A stretch of DNA of 64,000 bases from Anaerolineae bacterium (lineage in GTDB: Bacteria; Chloroflexota; Anaerolineae; Anaerolineales; UBA4823), in the NCBI GenBank assembly GCA_003327455.1, contig QOQU01000005.1:62001-126000 (forward strand), read 5' to 3'. The notes under the pieces are model-generated. The model ran no database searches. It saw only the letters and a list, made by a program, of their open reading frames with translations, and was not told the DNA's origin. The translations under genes were made by a program, and so were the position numbers. Below, in pieces: positions 38,411-46,774 of this stretch (the stretch's first letter is position 1; each line of letters starts with the position of its first letter).

Positions 38411-39334
38411 TCACTCGTTCGTTGCCAGTTTTTCAGCGACGCGCAGGCGGGCGCTCCTTGCGCGGGGATTTAAAGCCACTTCGTTTGCCGAAGGGCGGAT
38501 GGGCTTGGGAGTCAGGACTTTCAACCGGGCACGGTGACCACAGGTGCAAATCGGTTGTTTCGGTGGGCAGATGCAGTTGCGTGCTTCGGTTTGAAAGTAA
38601 GTTTTGACCAAGCGGTCCTCCAAAGAGTGAAAAGATATGATCGCCAGGCGACCGGTGACCTTCAAGGCTGTCGTTGCCTGAGGCAAGACGTGCTCTAACG
38701 CCTCTAGCTCAGCGTTGACGGCAATCCGTAAGGCTTGAAAGGTTCGAGTGGCGGGATGAATGCCGCCGGAATGACGTCCCACCACACGAACGACCACATT
38801 TGCAAGCTGTGAGGTGGTCAGGATGGGACGGGAAGCAACGATAGCACGGGCAATCTGTTTTGCGAAGCGCTCTTCTCCATAGCGAAAGAGGATATCTGCC
38901 AATTCGTCCTGCGATAAGTTGTTAACCAGGTCTGCCGCAGTGTGAGGTTGGCGGCAGTCGAAACGCATGTCCAAAGGCGCTTCGGCACGGAATGAAAAAC
39001 CACGTTCGGGTGTATCAAGTTGCAGGGAGGATACACCCAAATCCAGTAGAATCCCGTCCACCGTACTCCAACCAAGCCACGCTAAATGCTGTGAAAGATC
39101 GCGATAGCTTCCGTGAACCAGCCAATAGCGCCCTTGATAGGCTTTGAGATTTTGGTCGGCGATTTGTAAGGCAGAGATATCCAGATCAATGCCCAACAAT
39201 AAACCATCCGGCGCACTGGCGTCTAAGATGCCTCGCGCATGCCCACCGCTTCCAACGGTGGCGTCGACAAATCGCTGCCCACGGCGTGGTTGAAGATAGG
39301 TGAGAACCTCTTGGTAAAGGACAGGTTTATGCAC
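38411..39334 (-). CDS. rsmH: 16S rRNA (cytosine(1402)-N(4))-methyltransferase
   Basis: A 307-residue SAM-dependent methyltransferase modifying C1402 of 16S rRNA. N-terminal HKPVLYQEVLTYL, SAM loop FVDATVGSGGHARGIL, DGILLDLGVSSLQLD, RGFSFRAEAPLDMRFD and the C-terminal ISFHSLEDRLVKTYF are all present. It overlaps mraZ by 8 bases, the classic start of a dcw operon. Confidence 0.97.
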   Translation of the reverse strand: MHKPVLYQEVLTYLQPRRGQRFVDATVGSGGHARGILDASAPDGLLLGIDLDISALQIADQNLKAYQGRYWLVHGSYRDLSQHLAWLGWSTVDGILLDLGVSSLQLDTPERGFSFRAEAPLDMRFDCRQPHTAADLVNNLSQDELADILFRYGEERFAKQIARAIVASRPILTTSQLANVVVRVVGRHSGGIHPATRTFQALRIAVNAELEALEHVLPQATTALKVTGRLAIISFHSLEDRLVKTYFQTEARNCICPPKQPICTCGHRARLKVLTPKPIRPSANEVALNPRARSARLRVAEKLATNE

Positions 39335-39776
39335 GGCTGCGATTGGTCGTTAGCTGAAAGTCAATAAACCGTGCGACATCGGATTCAGCTTCGTCAAGGA
39401 CTTGCCTGTGTTGTTCCCAATTTTCTTTGGACCAAATCTCAAAAAAGTTACCCACACCAACAATGACGATCTCGGAATTAAGATTGGCTTTTTCGCGTAA
39501 GTATTGAGGGATCAAGATTCTACCCGTGCGATCGACTTCGACTTGTTCACCGTTCGAAAAAAGGTAGCGCCGTAGCAACCGCGCATTGGGATCGGCATAG
39601 TTCTGGTCGTTAATTTGGTTCGCCCAACTCTCAAAGACCTCAGCAGGCATAACCAGCAGGTTCATGTCAAAACCTTTGGTGATGATCACATCTCCACCCA
39701 ACAACTCGCGATACTTGGCGGGGATGGTCAGGCGCCCTTTTTGGTCTAGAGAGTGAAAGTATTGTCCTAAGAACAT
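39327..39776 (-). CDS. mraZ: Transcriptional regulator MraZ
   Basis: A 149-residue DNA-binding protein with two swapped-hairpin AbrB-like domains, the first gene of the dcw operon and its usual autorepressor. N-terminal MFLGQYFHSLDQKGRLTIPAKYRE carries the first domain (DxKGR motif, quoted here as DQKGRL). The second domain has VDRTGRILIPQYLRE. Tandem TGGG boxes in its leader fit its known binding mode. Confidence 0.96.
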   Translation of the reverse strand: MFLGQYFHSLDQKGRLTIPAKYRELLGGDVIITKGFDMNLLVMPAEVFESWANQINDQNYADPNARLLRRYLFSNGEQVEVDRTGRILIPQYLREKANLNSEIVIVGVGNFFEIWSKENWEQHRQVLDEAESDVARFIDFQLTTNRSRA

Positions 39777-39824
39777 CTGTTCCTTCTATCCTGTTAAACC
39801 GCAACGCCGGATCAGTTCCGGCGT

Positions 39825-39849
39825 CCCACTTGAACCCACTTTCCTGCAC
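39825..39849 (-). promoter_or_regulatory. MraZ operator (tandem TGGGN boxes)
   Basis: On the minus strand TGGGT and TGGGA recur with exact 10-base spacing (39835-39839 and 39825-39829). A degenerate third unit, TGCAG, lies 10 bases further upstream (39845-39849). MraZ is known to bind such direct repeats in front of its own gene. The boxes lie just downstream of the predicted transcription start, consistent with repression. Confidence 0.7.
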
Positions 39850-39860
39850 AGTTAGACACA

Positions 39861-39889
39861 TTGTAGCTTAAAATGGGATGAAAATCAAG
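39861..39889 (-). promoter_or_regulatory. dcw operon promoter
   Basis: On the minus strand, TTGATT (39884-39889), a 17-base spacer and TACAAT (39861-39866) form a good housekeeping-sigma promoter about 85 bases before the mraZ ATG. The leader also holds a 6-bp hairpin (39806-39811 with 39819-39824). Confidence 0.75.
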
Positions 39890-40375
39890 GGGTATATCCA
39901 CTCAATTTTGATTAGATTTTTTTACTGGAAGGGCGGGTTAAAATTTGGTGATTTTAGGGTTGGCCTTGAATGAGGCAGTTGTGAATATTAATCTTTTTTA
40001 ATCCTTAATAATTCGGTTAAATCATGTATAATTTATTAAGGTTTCTTGCCGCAATTTTGAGCATAGCTGAAGTCTCGTTCCCTCTGCGGCAATGGCTGTA
40101 GGAATGATCTCAGTGTTTGAAACTGTGCTTGATGTACCGGTACTTTTTATCATGTTCGTTGATTCTGATTCATTCCCAATGGATGATAGGGATTCGGCCA
40201 GTGAGGCAAAGGATGAATAAGACGTGTACACAAGCACTGAAGATTGTAATTTATTTGTTGTCATTTCATTATCACAGGTGTTTGGTTACCTGAACACTTA
40301 AGCAGATCTAACCAACTGGGGTCTTATCGAACAGCCGTTGTCCGCACGGAAGGATGACGGCTGTTTTGATTAAGT
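39890..40375. other. Non-coding region between mraZ and recX
   Basis: A divergent AT-rich intergenic stretch with no convincing protein gene. On the plus strand there is TATAAT at 40027-40032 without a clear -35. An 8-bp perfect stem follows (40046-40053 with 40085-40092, 31-nt loop), then a small unsupported reading frame of 42 codons from ATG 40092 with no ribosome site. It ends in the hairpin at 40331-40364 before recX. It could be a structured recX leader. An 80-codon Ser-rich frame on the minus strand (40022-40264) lacks a ribosome site and family resemblance. Confidence 0.5.
40331..40364 (+). terminator. Terminator-like hairpin before recX
   Basis: An 8-bp outer stem (40331-40338 with 40357-40364) encloses a small 4-bp hairpin (TCCG-CA-CGGA) and is followed by TTTTGATT. 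It lies 11 bases before the recX ATG, so it may act as an attenuator or terminate a short leader RNA. Confidence 0.4.
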
Positions 40376-41044
40376 ATGGAAAAATCGGTGCGAACAGTTA
40401 CAGCGTTAAAAGCGCAAAAGAACAACCCCCAGCGGATCAACGTCTTTTTGGACGGCCAGTTTGCTTTTGGTTTGTCACGCCTGGTTGCAGCCTGGTTACA
40501 GGTTGGGCAAACGCTGACCGAAGAACGCCTGGCGCAATTGCTCCAGGAAGATCGCCTCGAAAGCCTTTATCAGCGCGCCTTACGCTATCTTTCGTTCCGA
40601 CCGCGCTCGGAGAAAGAAATGCGCCTGTATTTGCTGCGTCACGAACAAGATGAACGGGTTCGAGAGCTCGTTTTAGAGCGCTTGAAGGCAAATGGTTGGT
40701 TAGACGACCAACGCTTTGCTGCTCAATGGGTAGAGAACCGCGTGGCTTTCCGACCGCGCGGCAAAAAAGCCCTTGCGCTTGAATTGAAACAGCGCGGGAT
40801 TCAAGCTACCGACATTGATCAGGCTGTTCAAGAGCTCGATGAAGAAGAACTGGCTTATCAGGCCGCGCAAAAGGTATTGGGTCGGTATAAAAACCTGGAT
40901 CAGAACACTTTTCGGCGTAAATTATACGACCTGCTGGTCCGCCGTGGGTTTTCTTATGAAGTTGTTCTGCCGACTATCCACCGTTGTTGGCAAGAGAACC
41001 GCCAAAACACCGGAATAGAACAAGAGGATATACAGAATGGTTGA
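40376..41044 (+). CDS. recX: Regulatory protein RecX
   Basis: A 222-residue all-helical modulator of RecA filaments. The tandem three-helix repeats show the family pattern: ALRYLSFRPRSEKEMRLYL, VLERLKANGWLDDQRFAAQW, and then ALELKQRGIQATDIDQAV. An N-terminal extension (residues 1-50, beta-rich, FLDGQFAFGLS) is common in longer RecX proteins. No recA is in the window. It overlaps rny by 8 bases. Confidence 0.9.
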   Translation: MEKSVRTVTALKAQKNNPQRINVFLDGQFAFGLSRLVAAWLQVGQTLTEERLAQLLQEDRLESLYQRALRYLSFRPRSEKEMRLYLLRHEQDERVRELVLERLKANGWLDDQRFAAQWVENRVAFRPRGKKALALELKQRGIQATDIDQAVQELDEEELAYQAAQKVLGRYKNLDQNTFRRKLYDLLVRRGFSYEVVLPTIHRCWQENRQNTGIEQEDIQNG

Positions 41045-42557
41045 GTGGATAGTACCGATAGTGTTATTTCTTTTTGGTTTGGGTGGCGGCTACCTGTTGC
41101 GGGAATGGATCAACCGGCGCAGAATCCAACAAGGGAAAGAAGAAGCTGAAAGGCTGATTCGCGAGGCTGCCCAACGCGCCAGTGATATTGAGCTCGAAGC
41201 GAAAAACAAAGCTCTGGAACTTCGACAACAGGCAGAGGCTGAAATTGCCCGCCGTCGCAACGAATTGAATCGAGAAGAAGATCGTCTGCAAAAGCGGCGC
41301 GAGGAATTAGATATTCGCGCCGATCGGTTGGAAAAACGTGAACAGGCGTTAAATAAACGCCAGAGTGTGATCGATAAGCGGGCGAATGAAATCGAAAAAT
41401 TGTATGCTGAAGAACTGGAAGAGCTCCAACGAATAGCCAATATGAGCATGGAGGAAGCCCGCAACGTGCTCCTCGCTGAAGCGGAAAAGGAAGCGCGCGC
41501 AGATATGGCGCGCATCATTCGCCAGATTGAAGCCGAAGCCCGCGAGGAGGGCGAAAACCGCGCCCGCAAACTGATCACGGCGGCGATCCAACGGGTTGCC
41601 TCTGAACATGTGGCAGAGGTATGCACATCTGTCGTGCCGTTGCCTTCGGATGAAATGAAAGGGCGCATTATCGGTCGCAATGGGCGCAACATTCATGCCT
41701 TTGAGCAGGTTGCCGGCGTTGATGTTATCGTCGATGATACCCCCGAAGCAGTGACGATCTCTTGTTTCGATCCGATCCGTCGTGAAGTAGCCCGCCGGGC
41801 TCTGGAGAAATTAGTATTGGATGGACGCATTCATCCTGCCCATATTGAGAAGATTCTCAAGAATGAGCAAAAAGAGGTCGAGCGCGATATTATCGAAGCA
41901 GGCGAACAGGCAGTCTATGACGCGGGGGTTACTGGCTTGCATCCAGAGGTAATCAAGATGCTTGGACGGCTGAAGTATCGCTCTTCCTATGGGCAAAATC
42001 AGTTGGCACATGCAGTTGAGACTGCCCGCCTGGCAGGCGTTTTAGCGGCTGAACTGGGGGCAGATGTTGAGATCGCCAAGGCGGGTGGTTTGCTTCATGA
42101 CCTCGGCAAGGCAATGGATCACAATATGGAGGGAACTCATGCCCTGTTGGGGGCAGAGTTTGCCAAACGACATGGGGTTCATCCTGCGGTCGTAAATATT
42201 ATTGCTTCTCACCATCATGAGGTGGAGCAAGAAAGTGTTGAGGCAGCCATTGTTGAAGCGGCGGATGCGATCTCAGGCGCCAGACCAGGAGCAAGGCGAG
42301 AGTCCCTCGAACAATATCTCAAACGGGTGCGCGCCCTCGAGGAGATTGCCAATTCACACAAAGGCGTTAGCCAGAGCTATGCTCTGCAAGCAGGACGGGA
42401 AATTCGCATTTTTGTCAAGCCAGAAGAAATTGATGATTTGGAATCGATTCGGCTGGCGCGCGATATTGCAAAGAAGATCGAAGAAACGATGCAATATCCA
42501 GGACAAATTAAAGTCACCGTTATTCGCGAAACGCGTTCGATTGACTATGCCAAGTAA
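41037..42557 (+). CDS. rny: Ribonuclease Y
   Basis: A 506-residue membrane-bound endoribonuclease that starts mRNA decay. One N-terminal transmembrane helix (IVPIVLFLFGLGGGYLL), a long charged coiled coil (about residues 30-190), a KH domain (MKGRIIGRNGRNIHAFEQ) and an HD domain with the metal motif GGLLHDLGKAMD. Full length for the family. The ATG overlaps the recX stop by 8 bases. Confidence 0.97.
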   Translation: MVEWIVPIVLFLFGLGGGYLLREWINRRRIQQGKEEAERLIREAAQRASDIELEAKNKALELRQQAEAEIARRRNELNREEDRLQKRREELDIRADRLEKREQALNKRQSVIDKRANEIEKLYAEELEELQRIANMSMEEARNVLLAEAEKEARADMARIIRQIEAEAREEGENRARKLITAAIQRVASEHVAEVCTSVVPLPSDEMKGRIIGRNGRNIHAFEQVAGVDVIVDDTPEAVTISCFDPIRREVARRALEKLVLDGRIHPAHIEKILKNEQKEVERDIIEAGEQAVYDAGVTGLHPEVIKMLGRLKYRSSYGQNQLAHAVETARLAGVLAAELGADVEIAKAGGLLHDLGKAMDHNMEGTHALLGAEFAKRHGVHPAVVNIIASHHHEVEQESVEAAIVEAADAISGARPGARRESLEQYLKRVRALEEIANSHKGVSQSYALQAGREIRIFVKPEEIDDLESIRLARDIAKKIEETMQYPGQIKVTVIRETRSIDYAK

Positions 42558-42634
42558 GTTCTGAAGTCCTGCCAAGATAAACCAGGATTCCATCGGCTTA
42601 ACTGTCCAATTCCCGCCAAACAGCTTTCCTGATC

Positions 42635-42670
42635 GAGACGGTCAACAAATGTCGTTGACCGTCTCTTCGT
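42635..42670 (+). terminator. Terminator after rny
   Basis: A perfect 12-bp stem (42635-42646 with 42654-42665, 7-nt loop) followed by TTCGT, 78 bases after the rny stop. The U-tract is weak but the stem is strong and lies in a convergent gap. Confidence 0.6.
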
Positions 42671-42744
42671 CCTGTGAGTGTTGATTAAAAGCGTATTGCG
42701 TTTTGGACTTGGCTTTAAAAACCTGCCTGCCGCAAGACGGAAAA

Positions 42745-43380
42745 CTACCATTGCAACCACGGGTTATGGAGACGTTCCTGGGCGACCGTGGTTTCGTTTC
42801 CATGCCCGGAGAGCAAACGGGTTTGATCGGGTAGGGTCAGAATCTGTTCCCGAATGCTGTTCATCAGCGTTTCGAAGTCTCCTCCGGGCAGGTCGGTGCG
42901 CCCAATGCCCGACTCAAAGATCACATCTCCACAAAAACATACCGAAGCGGAGGGAACATAAAACACCACATGCCCGGGAGTGTGTCCAGGGGCATGGCGG
43001 ACCTCCACTTCGACCTCGCCAATTTTCAGGATTTGACCATGTTGCAGGTGAAGATTTGGTTCGGTGGTGATCTCCATTTGAAAGCCAAAGAATTGAGCGC
43101 CTCCCTGAGCACGCCACAGCGGAAGATCGGCGGCGTGTAAAGCAATGGTTGGGGTAAAAGTTAAGGACTTGATGATTCCCGCCACTCCGCCCAGGTGATC
43201 GAAGTGGGCATGAGTCAACCAGATCTGGTCAATTTTCCAGCCGTTTTGCCTGGCGAATTGGACGATTTTCTCTCCATCCCAGGCCGGATCAATTACTACG
43301 GTCTTCTGGCTTTGAGGATCATGAAGGAGATATGCGTTGGTCTGAACCGGTCCTAGTACCATTCGTTTGATTTCAATCAT
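42745..43380 (-). CDS. Metallo-beta-lactamase-fold hydrolase (glyoxalase II-like)
   Basis: A 211-residue enzyme with the dinuclear metal motif THAHFDHLGG and further ligands in RHAPGHTPGHVVFY and LSGHGNETT, the layout of the hydroxyacylglutathione-hydrolase-like group. The substrate is not fixed by sequence; small thioesters are typical. ATG 43380 has GAGGA six bases upstream and gives the usual N-terminus (KRMVLGPVQTNAYLL). Confidence 0.9.
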   Translation of the reverse strand: MIEIKRMVLGPVQTNAYLLHDPQSQKTVVIDPAWDGEKIVQFARQNGWKIDQIWLTHAHFDHLGGVAGIIKSLTFTPTIALHAADLPLWRAQGGAQFFGFQMEITTEPNLHLQHGQILKIGEVEVEVRHAPGHTPGHVVFYVPSASVCFCGDVIFESGIGRTDLPGGDFETLMNSIREQILTLPDQTRLLSGHGNETTVAQERLHNPWLQW

Positions 43381-43410
43381 CTTTTTCCTCGTGTACAATT
43401 GAGTTGAAGG

Positions 43411-44175
43411 TCATTGATCGGATTCGGTTGATTGATCTTTCTTTTGCCTTTTTTCCCAAAGTTTACCAAACAAAGCGCTAATCGAGTCGAAACTCAGCCA
43501 GGTACCGAGAAAGCTACCGATTGCACCCATCCAGCGCGCTGTATTGCCGCTTAATCCCAGGAGATTCACCCCTCGAATTTCAACCCGTTGGGCAGATAAG
43601 GCAAGTCGTTCCTCGTTTCCGCCGCTTTTTGGTTTAAAGATCAGATGGAGCCAGATCATGCCGCGATAGATGCCTGCCTGTTCCGGGCGGACGCTCCAGG
43701 CAAATTTTACACTCTGAGCAGGTTGAACCCCTTCCCTGATCTCCGCATTGGGTTTGATTGACAGTCCACTGATGTCTAATCGCCCCTCTGCAAAGACATA
43801 ATGCGTTTCATAAAGGTTTGGCGCGACGATTTGCTCTCCCTGGACCTGATGTCCCTGAATTGAGGCCGTGGGAGTGAGGTTGCCTTCAGGATCAACTTCA
43901 AGCGTCAAAAGGATCATGTCGCTATCGCCGACGCGAATGGTTGGCGGCCATTCAAGGATCAGCAGGCGTTGTTCAGGGATTTGCCTTGCTGAGGTGGGGA
44001 TGGGGCTGGGAATTGGCGCAGCGGTCGGGGTTGTCATGACTTGAGCAGCAGGCGGAGCTTGCATAGAAAATGAAGCGCACGACCCTAAGCCAATGACCAG
44101 GAAAAGCAAGGCTAAGCCACGAAAAACCATTTTTATCCACAGCTTCGAGGCTTGCTTATGTCCAGCGAAGCCCAT
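43411..44175 (-). CDS. Predicted lipoprotein or secreted protein with C-terminal anchor
   Basis: A 254-residue protein. The hydrophobic stretch ALLFLVIGLGSC ends in a lipobox-like LGSC. A Pro/Thr-rich spacer precedes a beta-rich region (RLLILEWPPTIRVGDSDMILL) and a final amphipathic or re-entrant segment with a charged tail (EKRQKKDQSTESDQ). ATG 44175 is chosen because AGAGG lies 9 bases upstream and the start overlaps the preceding small gene; ATG 44130 is a later alternative. No family recognised. Probable surface component. Confidence 0.65.
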   Translation of the reverse strand: MGFAGHKQASKLWIKMVFRGLALLFLVIGLGSCASFSMQAPPAAQVMTTPTAAPIPSPIPTSARQIPEQRLLILEWPPTIRVGDSDMILLTLEVDPEGNLTPTASIQGHQVQGEQIVAPNLYETHYVFAEGRLDISGLSIKPNAEIREGVQPAQSVKFAWSVRPEQAGIYRGMIWLHLIFKPKSGGNEERLALSAQRVEIRGVNLLGLSGNTARWMGAIGSFLGTWLSFDSISALFGKLWEKRQKKDQSTESDQ

Positions 44176-44335
44176 CAGGAAGTACCTCTTGGAGAGTCGG
44201 CAATTGCAGTTCTTGGGGAAAAATGCGTCGCTCGCGCCGTTCTCGTTCAATTGGGTAGAAACCCCACAGAAGCAAGATTAACGAGATTAAAATCAATAAC
44301 CATCCAATCCAAACGCGCCCCGAAAATCGTTTCAT
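44156..44335 (-). CDS. Small single-pass membrane protein (59 aa)
   Basis: A 59-codon frame: basic start MKRFSGRVW, one strong transmembrane helix (IGWLLILISLILLLWGFY), then a highly charged segment (ERERRERR) and a short soluble tail. Its end overlaps the next gene by 20 bases, and TATAAT (minus strand) lies 7 bases before the ATG. Codon use and overlap argue that it is real. Function unknown. Confidence 0.6.
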   Translation of the reverse strand: MKRFSGRVWIGWLLILISLILLLWGFYPIERERRERRIFPQELQLPTLQEVLPDGLRWT

Positions 44336-44488
44336 AAAAAAATTATAACATTCTCCATTTCCCCTTGCGTTTATAATTCAACCACGGAGTCTGTTAAGAA
44401 GGACTCTCAAAGAGATCTGATTGGGTGAACAGTTGCCCGGGCTGGGTCTTTGAAGCATCCACCTGAACCTTTTTAGGAGAGAAGAGTC

Positions 44489-44740
44489 ATGGATATCAAT
44501 AATTTGCTCTGGTTTATCATCATCGGCTTTGTTGCCGGCTGGATTGCCACCCGCTTGATGCGCAAATCGAATATCGGCCTGGTGGGGAACATCGTGGTGG
44601 GGATTTTAGGGGCAGTGATCGGAGGTACCATTTTTAAGTTTTTACGCATTTCCGCCAGCGGTTTGCTTGGCTCGCTGGCTATGGCAGTCGTTGGAGCGGT
44701 GGTGCTTCTATACCTGATCACTCTGGCAAAGAAAATTTAA
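44489..44740 (+). CDS. GlsB/YeaQ/YmgE family membrane protein
   Basis: An 83-residue protein with three hydrophobic helices and the family pattern LLWFIIIGFVAGWIATRLM, then GLVGNIVVGILGAVIGG and a C-terminal hydrophobic segment. The family is annotated as transglycosylase-associated, but its function is not established; members are often stress-induced. The ATG has AGGAG upstream. TATAAT at 44372-44377 may be the -10 of its promoter. Confidence 0.88.
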   Translation: MDINNLLWFIIIGFVAGWIATRLMRKSNIGLVGNIVVGILGAVIGGTIFKFLRISASGLLGSLAMAVVGAVVLLYLITLAKKI

Positions 44741-44756
44741 TCGAATCGAGGTTATC

Positions 44757-45179
44757 TTGAATATCCACCGATGGCTTAATTTTCATGCAGCGTTTTTAGT
44801 TTTGATCGGTATCATGTTCCTGCTTTATAGCCCGCTGGTTATGGCATGGTTGGGCTTAACCCAGGTAGTACAGGATACGCCGGGATACTGGGCGATGGTC
44901 TCGTTTGCTCGTTTGTTTGGAATGGCATTACTGGCGTGGGGTGCCTCACTTTTGAGCATTGGCTCGTTGCTGGCTCGGGCGGAAGCGGGAGAAAATGCCC
45001 TTATCCCCATATTATGGGTGGTTACCGGCGCCGATTTTCTTGGGGCTTTCAGCGCGGCGATTCAAGCCGCATCTGTGTGGGGGATCCCGGCAAGCTGGTT
45101 GATCAGTCTGGGTTTTGGGGTTTTGGGAATCATTGGTCTGGTGTTGCTGATCCTGCGAAGAAGGATCTCTGCCAGATGA
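44757..45179 (+). CDS. Four-TM membrane protein
   Basis: A 140-residue integral membrane protein with four helices (about residues 10-30, 45-70, 80-100 and 112-132) and a basic C-terminus (LRRRISAR). It starts at TTG 44757 with GAGG five bases upstream. No catalytic motif. It follows the GlsB-like gene after 16 bases and overlaps the methyltransferase start by ATGA, so the three are co-transcribed. Confidence 0.7.
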   Translation: MNIHRWLNFHAAFLVLIGIMFLLYSPLVMAWLGLTQVVQDTPGYWAMVSFARLFGMALLAWGASLLSIGSLLARAEAGENALIPILWVVTGADFLGAFSAAIQAASVWGIPASWLISLGFGVLGIIGLVLLILRRRISAR

Positions 45180-46078
45180 TGATCTTAAAAGCACAGGCGG
45201 TCAATTATCAAATCCTGACCGCTACAGGCTGGCAGGAATATACCTTACTGGATAGTGGCAACGGTCTGCGACTGGAACAATACGGTCCGTTTCGCCTGAT
45301 CCGTCCGGCTGCCCAGGCAATGTGGCGACCAGCGCTATCCGAGAGCGCCTGGCAGGCAGCCGAGGCTATCTTTCAGCCAGGCGGAGGGGAGAGCGGAGGG
45401 CAATGGCATTATCCAAAGACGCCGTTGCCCGAATCCTGGCAGATGTCCTACCGAGAGCTAAAATTCCAGGTCTTTACCGGCGCATCCCGGCATGTGGGGG
45501 TATTTGTGGAGCAGTCGCCTCAATGGGATTGGGTTTGTGAAACCATTCAGTCTGCTGGTCAACCGTTACAGGTATTGAACCTGTTTGCTTATAGCGGTCT
45601 GGCTACCCTGACAGCGGCTGTTGCTGGAGCAAAAGTAACCCATGTTGATGCCTCTAAAAAGATCGTTCAGATTGCCCGTGAGAATCAAGTTCTGAGTGGG
45701 TTAGCCGACAGACCCATTCGTTGGATTGTGGACGATGCGATAAAGTTTCTGAAACGCGAAATTCGGCGCGGCGTTCGCTATGACGGAATCATTCTCGACC
45801 CACCCAAGTTTGGTCGTGGGCCAAAAGGCGAGGTATGGGAGTTTTTTGATTTGCTTCCCAACCTCTTAGAATTATGTCGGCAAGCCTTGAGCCCCCAACC
45901 TCGTTTCTTTGTGCTCACAGCTTATGCTGTACAGGCTTCAGCTCTCAGCCTCTACTATGCAGTGCAGGACCATCTATCGTTTCGTAAGGGTGAGTTAAGC
46001 TGCGGCGAATTGACTCTGATGGAGAAATCCGCCGCACGACTTTTACCCATGGCAATCTTTGTCCGCTGGCGAAGGTAG
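45176..46078 (+). CDS. RlmI-like class I SAM-dependent (rRNA) methyltransferase
   Basis: A 300-residue methyltransferase. The SAM-binding motif LNLFAYSGLATLTAAVAGA (near residue 140), THVDASKKIVQIAREN and the catalytic DPPKFGRGPKG motif match the RlmI/COG1092 group that methylates rRNA cytosines. The N-terminal PUA domain of true RlmI is lacking, so the target is uncertain. A reading frame extends upstream to 44846 but overlaps the previous gene; ATG 45176 with AAGGA 9 bases before is preferred. Confidence 0.85.
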   Translation: MMILKAQAVNYQILTATGWQEYTLLDSGNGLRLEQYGPFRLIRPAAQAMWRPALSESAWQAAEAIFQPGGGESGGQWHYPKTPLPESWQMSYRELKFQVFTGASRHVGVFVEQSPQWDWVCETIQSAGQPLQVLNLFAYSGLATLTAAVAGAKVTHVDASKKIVQIARENQVLSGLADRPIRWIVDDAIKFLKREIRRGVRYDGIILDPPKFGRGPKGEVWEFFDLLPNLLELCRQALSPQPRFFVLTAYAVQASALSLYYAVQDHLSFRKGELSCGELTLMEKSAARLLPMAIFVRWRR

Positions 46079-46087
46079 ATAACAATC

Positions 46088-46726
46088 CTAGCCGAAGCGT
46101 TGTTCTTTCCATACATCAGCTTCGTTGTGGTAGCCAGCTTGCTCCCAGAAGCCCAACCGGTCGTAGGCAGTGAATTCCAGGCCTCGCAACCACTTTGCCC
46201 CTTTCCAAAAATAAGGGACTTTGAGATCATCACGACCGACAATATACCCGATAACCCCACGCACTGGATAGCCATGGTCGGGGGTGAGGGGTTCACCATT
46301 GTAATGAGTCGCAAGCAAAAAATTATCTTGTAAGACGACCTCAAGCGGAAGATTGGCGGTAAAGCCATATTCGGCGTGTTGAATGACGAAACGGGCGGAA
46401 GGTTTGAGCCGGATCAAGCCTTGCTCCACGAGGGTACGCACCGATACGCCTTCCCAGCGGGTATCAAACTTGCTCCAACGAGTGACACAATGGATGTCCA
46501 TAACGACTTGCGTCCGGGGCAATTGGTTAAATTCTTCCCATGTCCAGGTTACCGGTTGCTCGACTTCACCCCACACACGAAAGTCCCAGGTTGCCGGGTT
46601 GAAGGTGGGAACAGGTCCGTAATGTAAGACCGGAAACTTTTGGGTCAGAGATTGACCCGGGGGCAGTCGGCCCTGACTGGCGTAATTTTCTTCTTCGGCG
46701 CGGCGGCGAAAGATGCTGTCAAACAT
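46088..46726 (-). CDS. Sulfite-oxidase-type molybdopterin oxidoreductase
   Basis: A 212-residue protein of the SUOX/MsrP-like molybdopterin domain family. The molybdenum-ligand Cys lies in MDIHCVTRWSKFDTRWEGVSV (first part), followed by DHGYPVRGVIGYIVGRDDLK. It lacks a Tat signal and a dimerisation domain, so it is a cytoplasmic minimal form; the substrate is unknown. ATG 46726 has GGAGGTG six bases upstream. It converges with the methyltransferase gene (9-base gap). Confidence 0.9.
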   Translation of the reverse strand: MFDSIFRRRAEEENYASQGRLPPGQSLTQKFPVLHYGPVPTFNPATWDFRVWGEVEQPVTWTWEEFNQLPRTQVVMDIHCVTRWSKFDTRWEGVSVRTLVEQGLIRLKPSARFVIQHAEYGFTANLPLEVVLQDNFLLATHYNGEPLTPDHGYPVRGVIGYIVGRDDLKVPYFWKGAKWLRGLEFTAYDRLGFWEQAGYHNEADVWKEQRFG

Positions 46727-46774
46727 GGTGAACACCTCCAATTGCCCGAATTATATCAGATGTTTTTTATCCTC

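Noticed and set aside
40092-40220. 42-codon plus-strand frame upstream of recX
   Set aside because: No ribosome site and the ATG is buried in a perfect stem; kept only as part of the leader observation.
40022-40264. 80-codon Ser/Thr-rich frame on the minus strand between mraZ and recX
   Set aside because: No ribosome binding site, low complexity and no family resemblance; it overlaps a hairpin-rich non-coding region.
44846-45175. 110-codon N-terminal extension of the methyltransferase
   Set aside because: It overlaps the four-TM gene in another frame and lacks methyltransferase-like sequence; ATG 45176 has a ribosome site.
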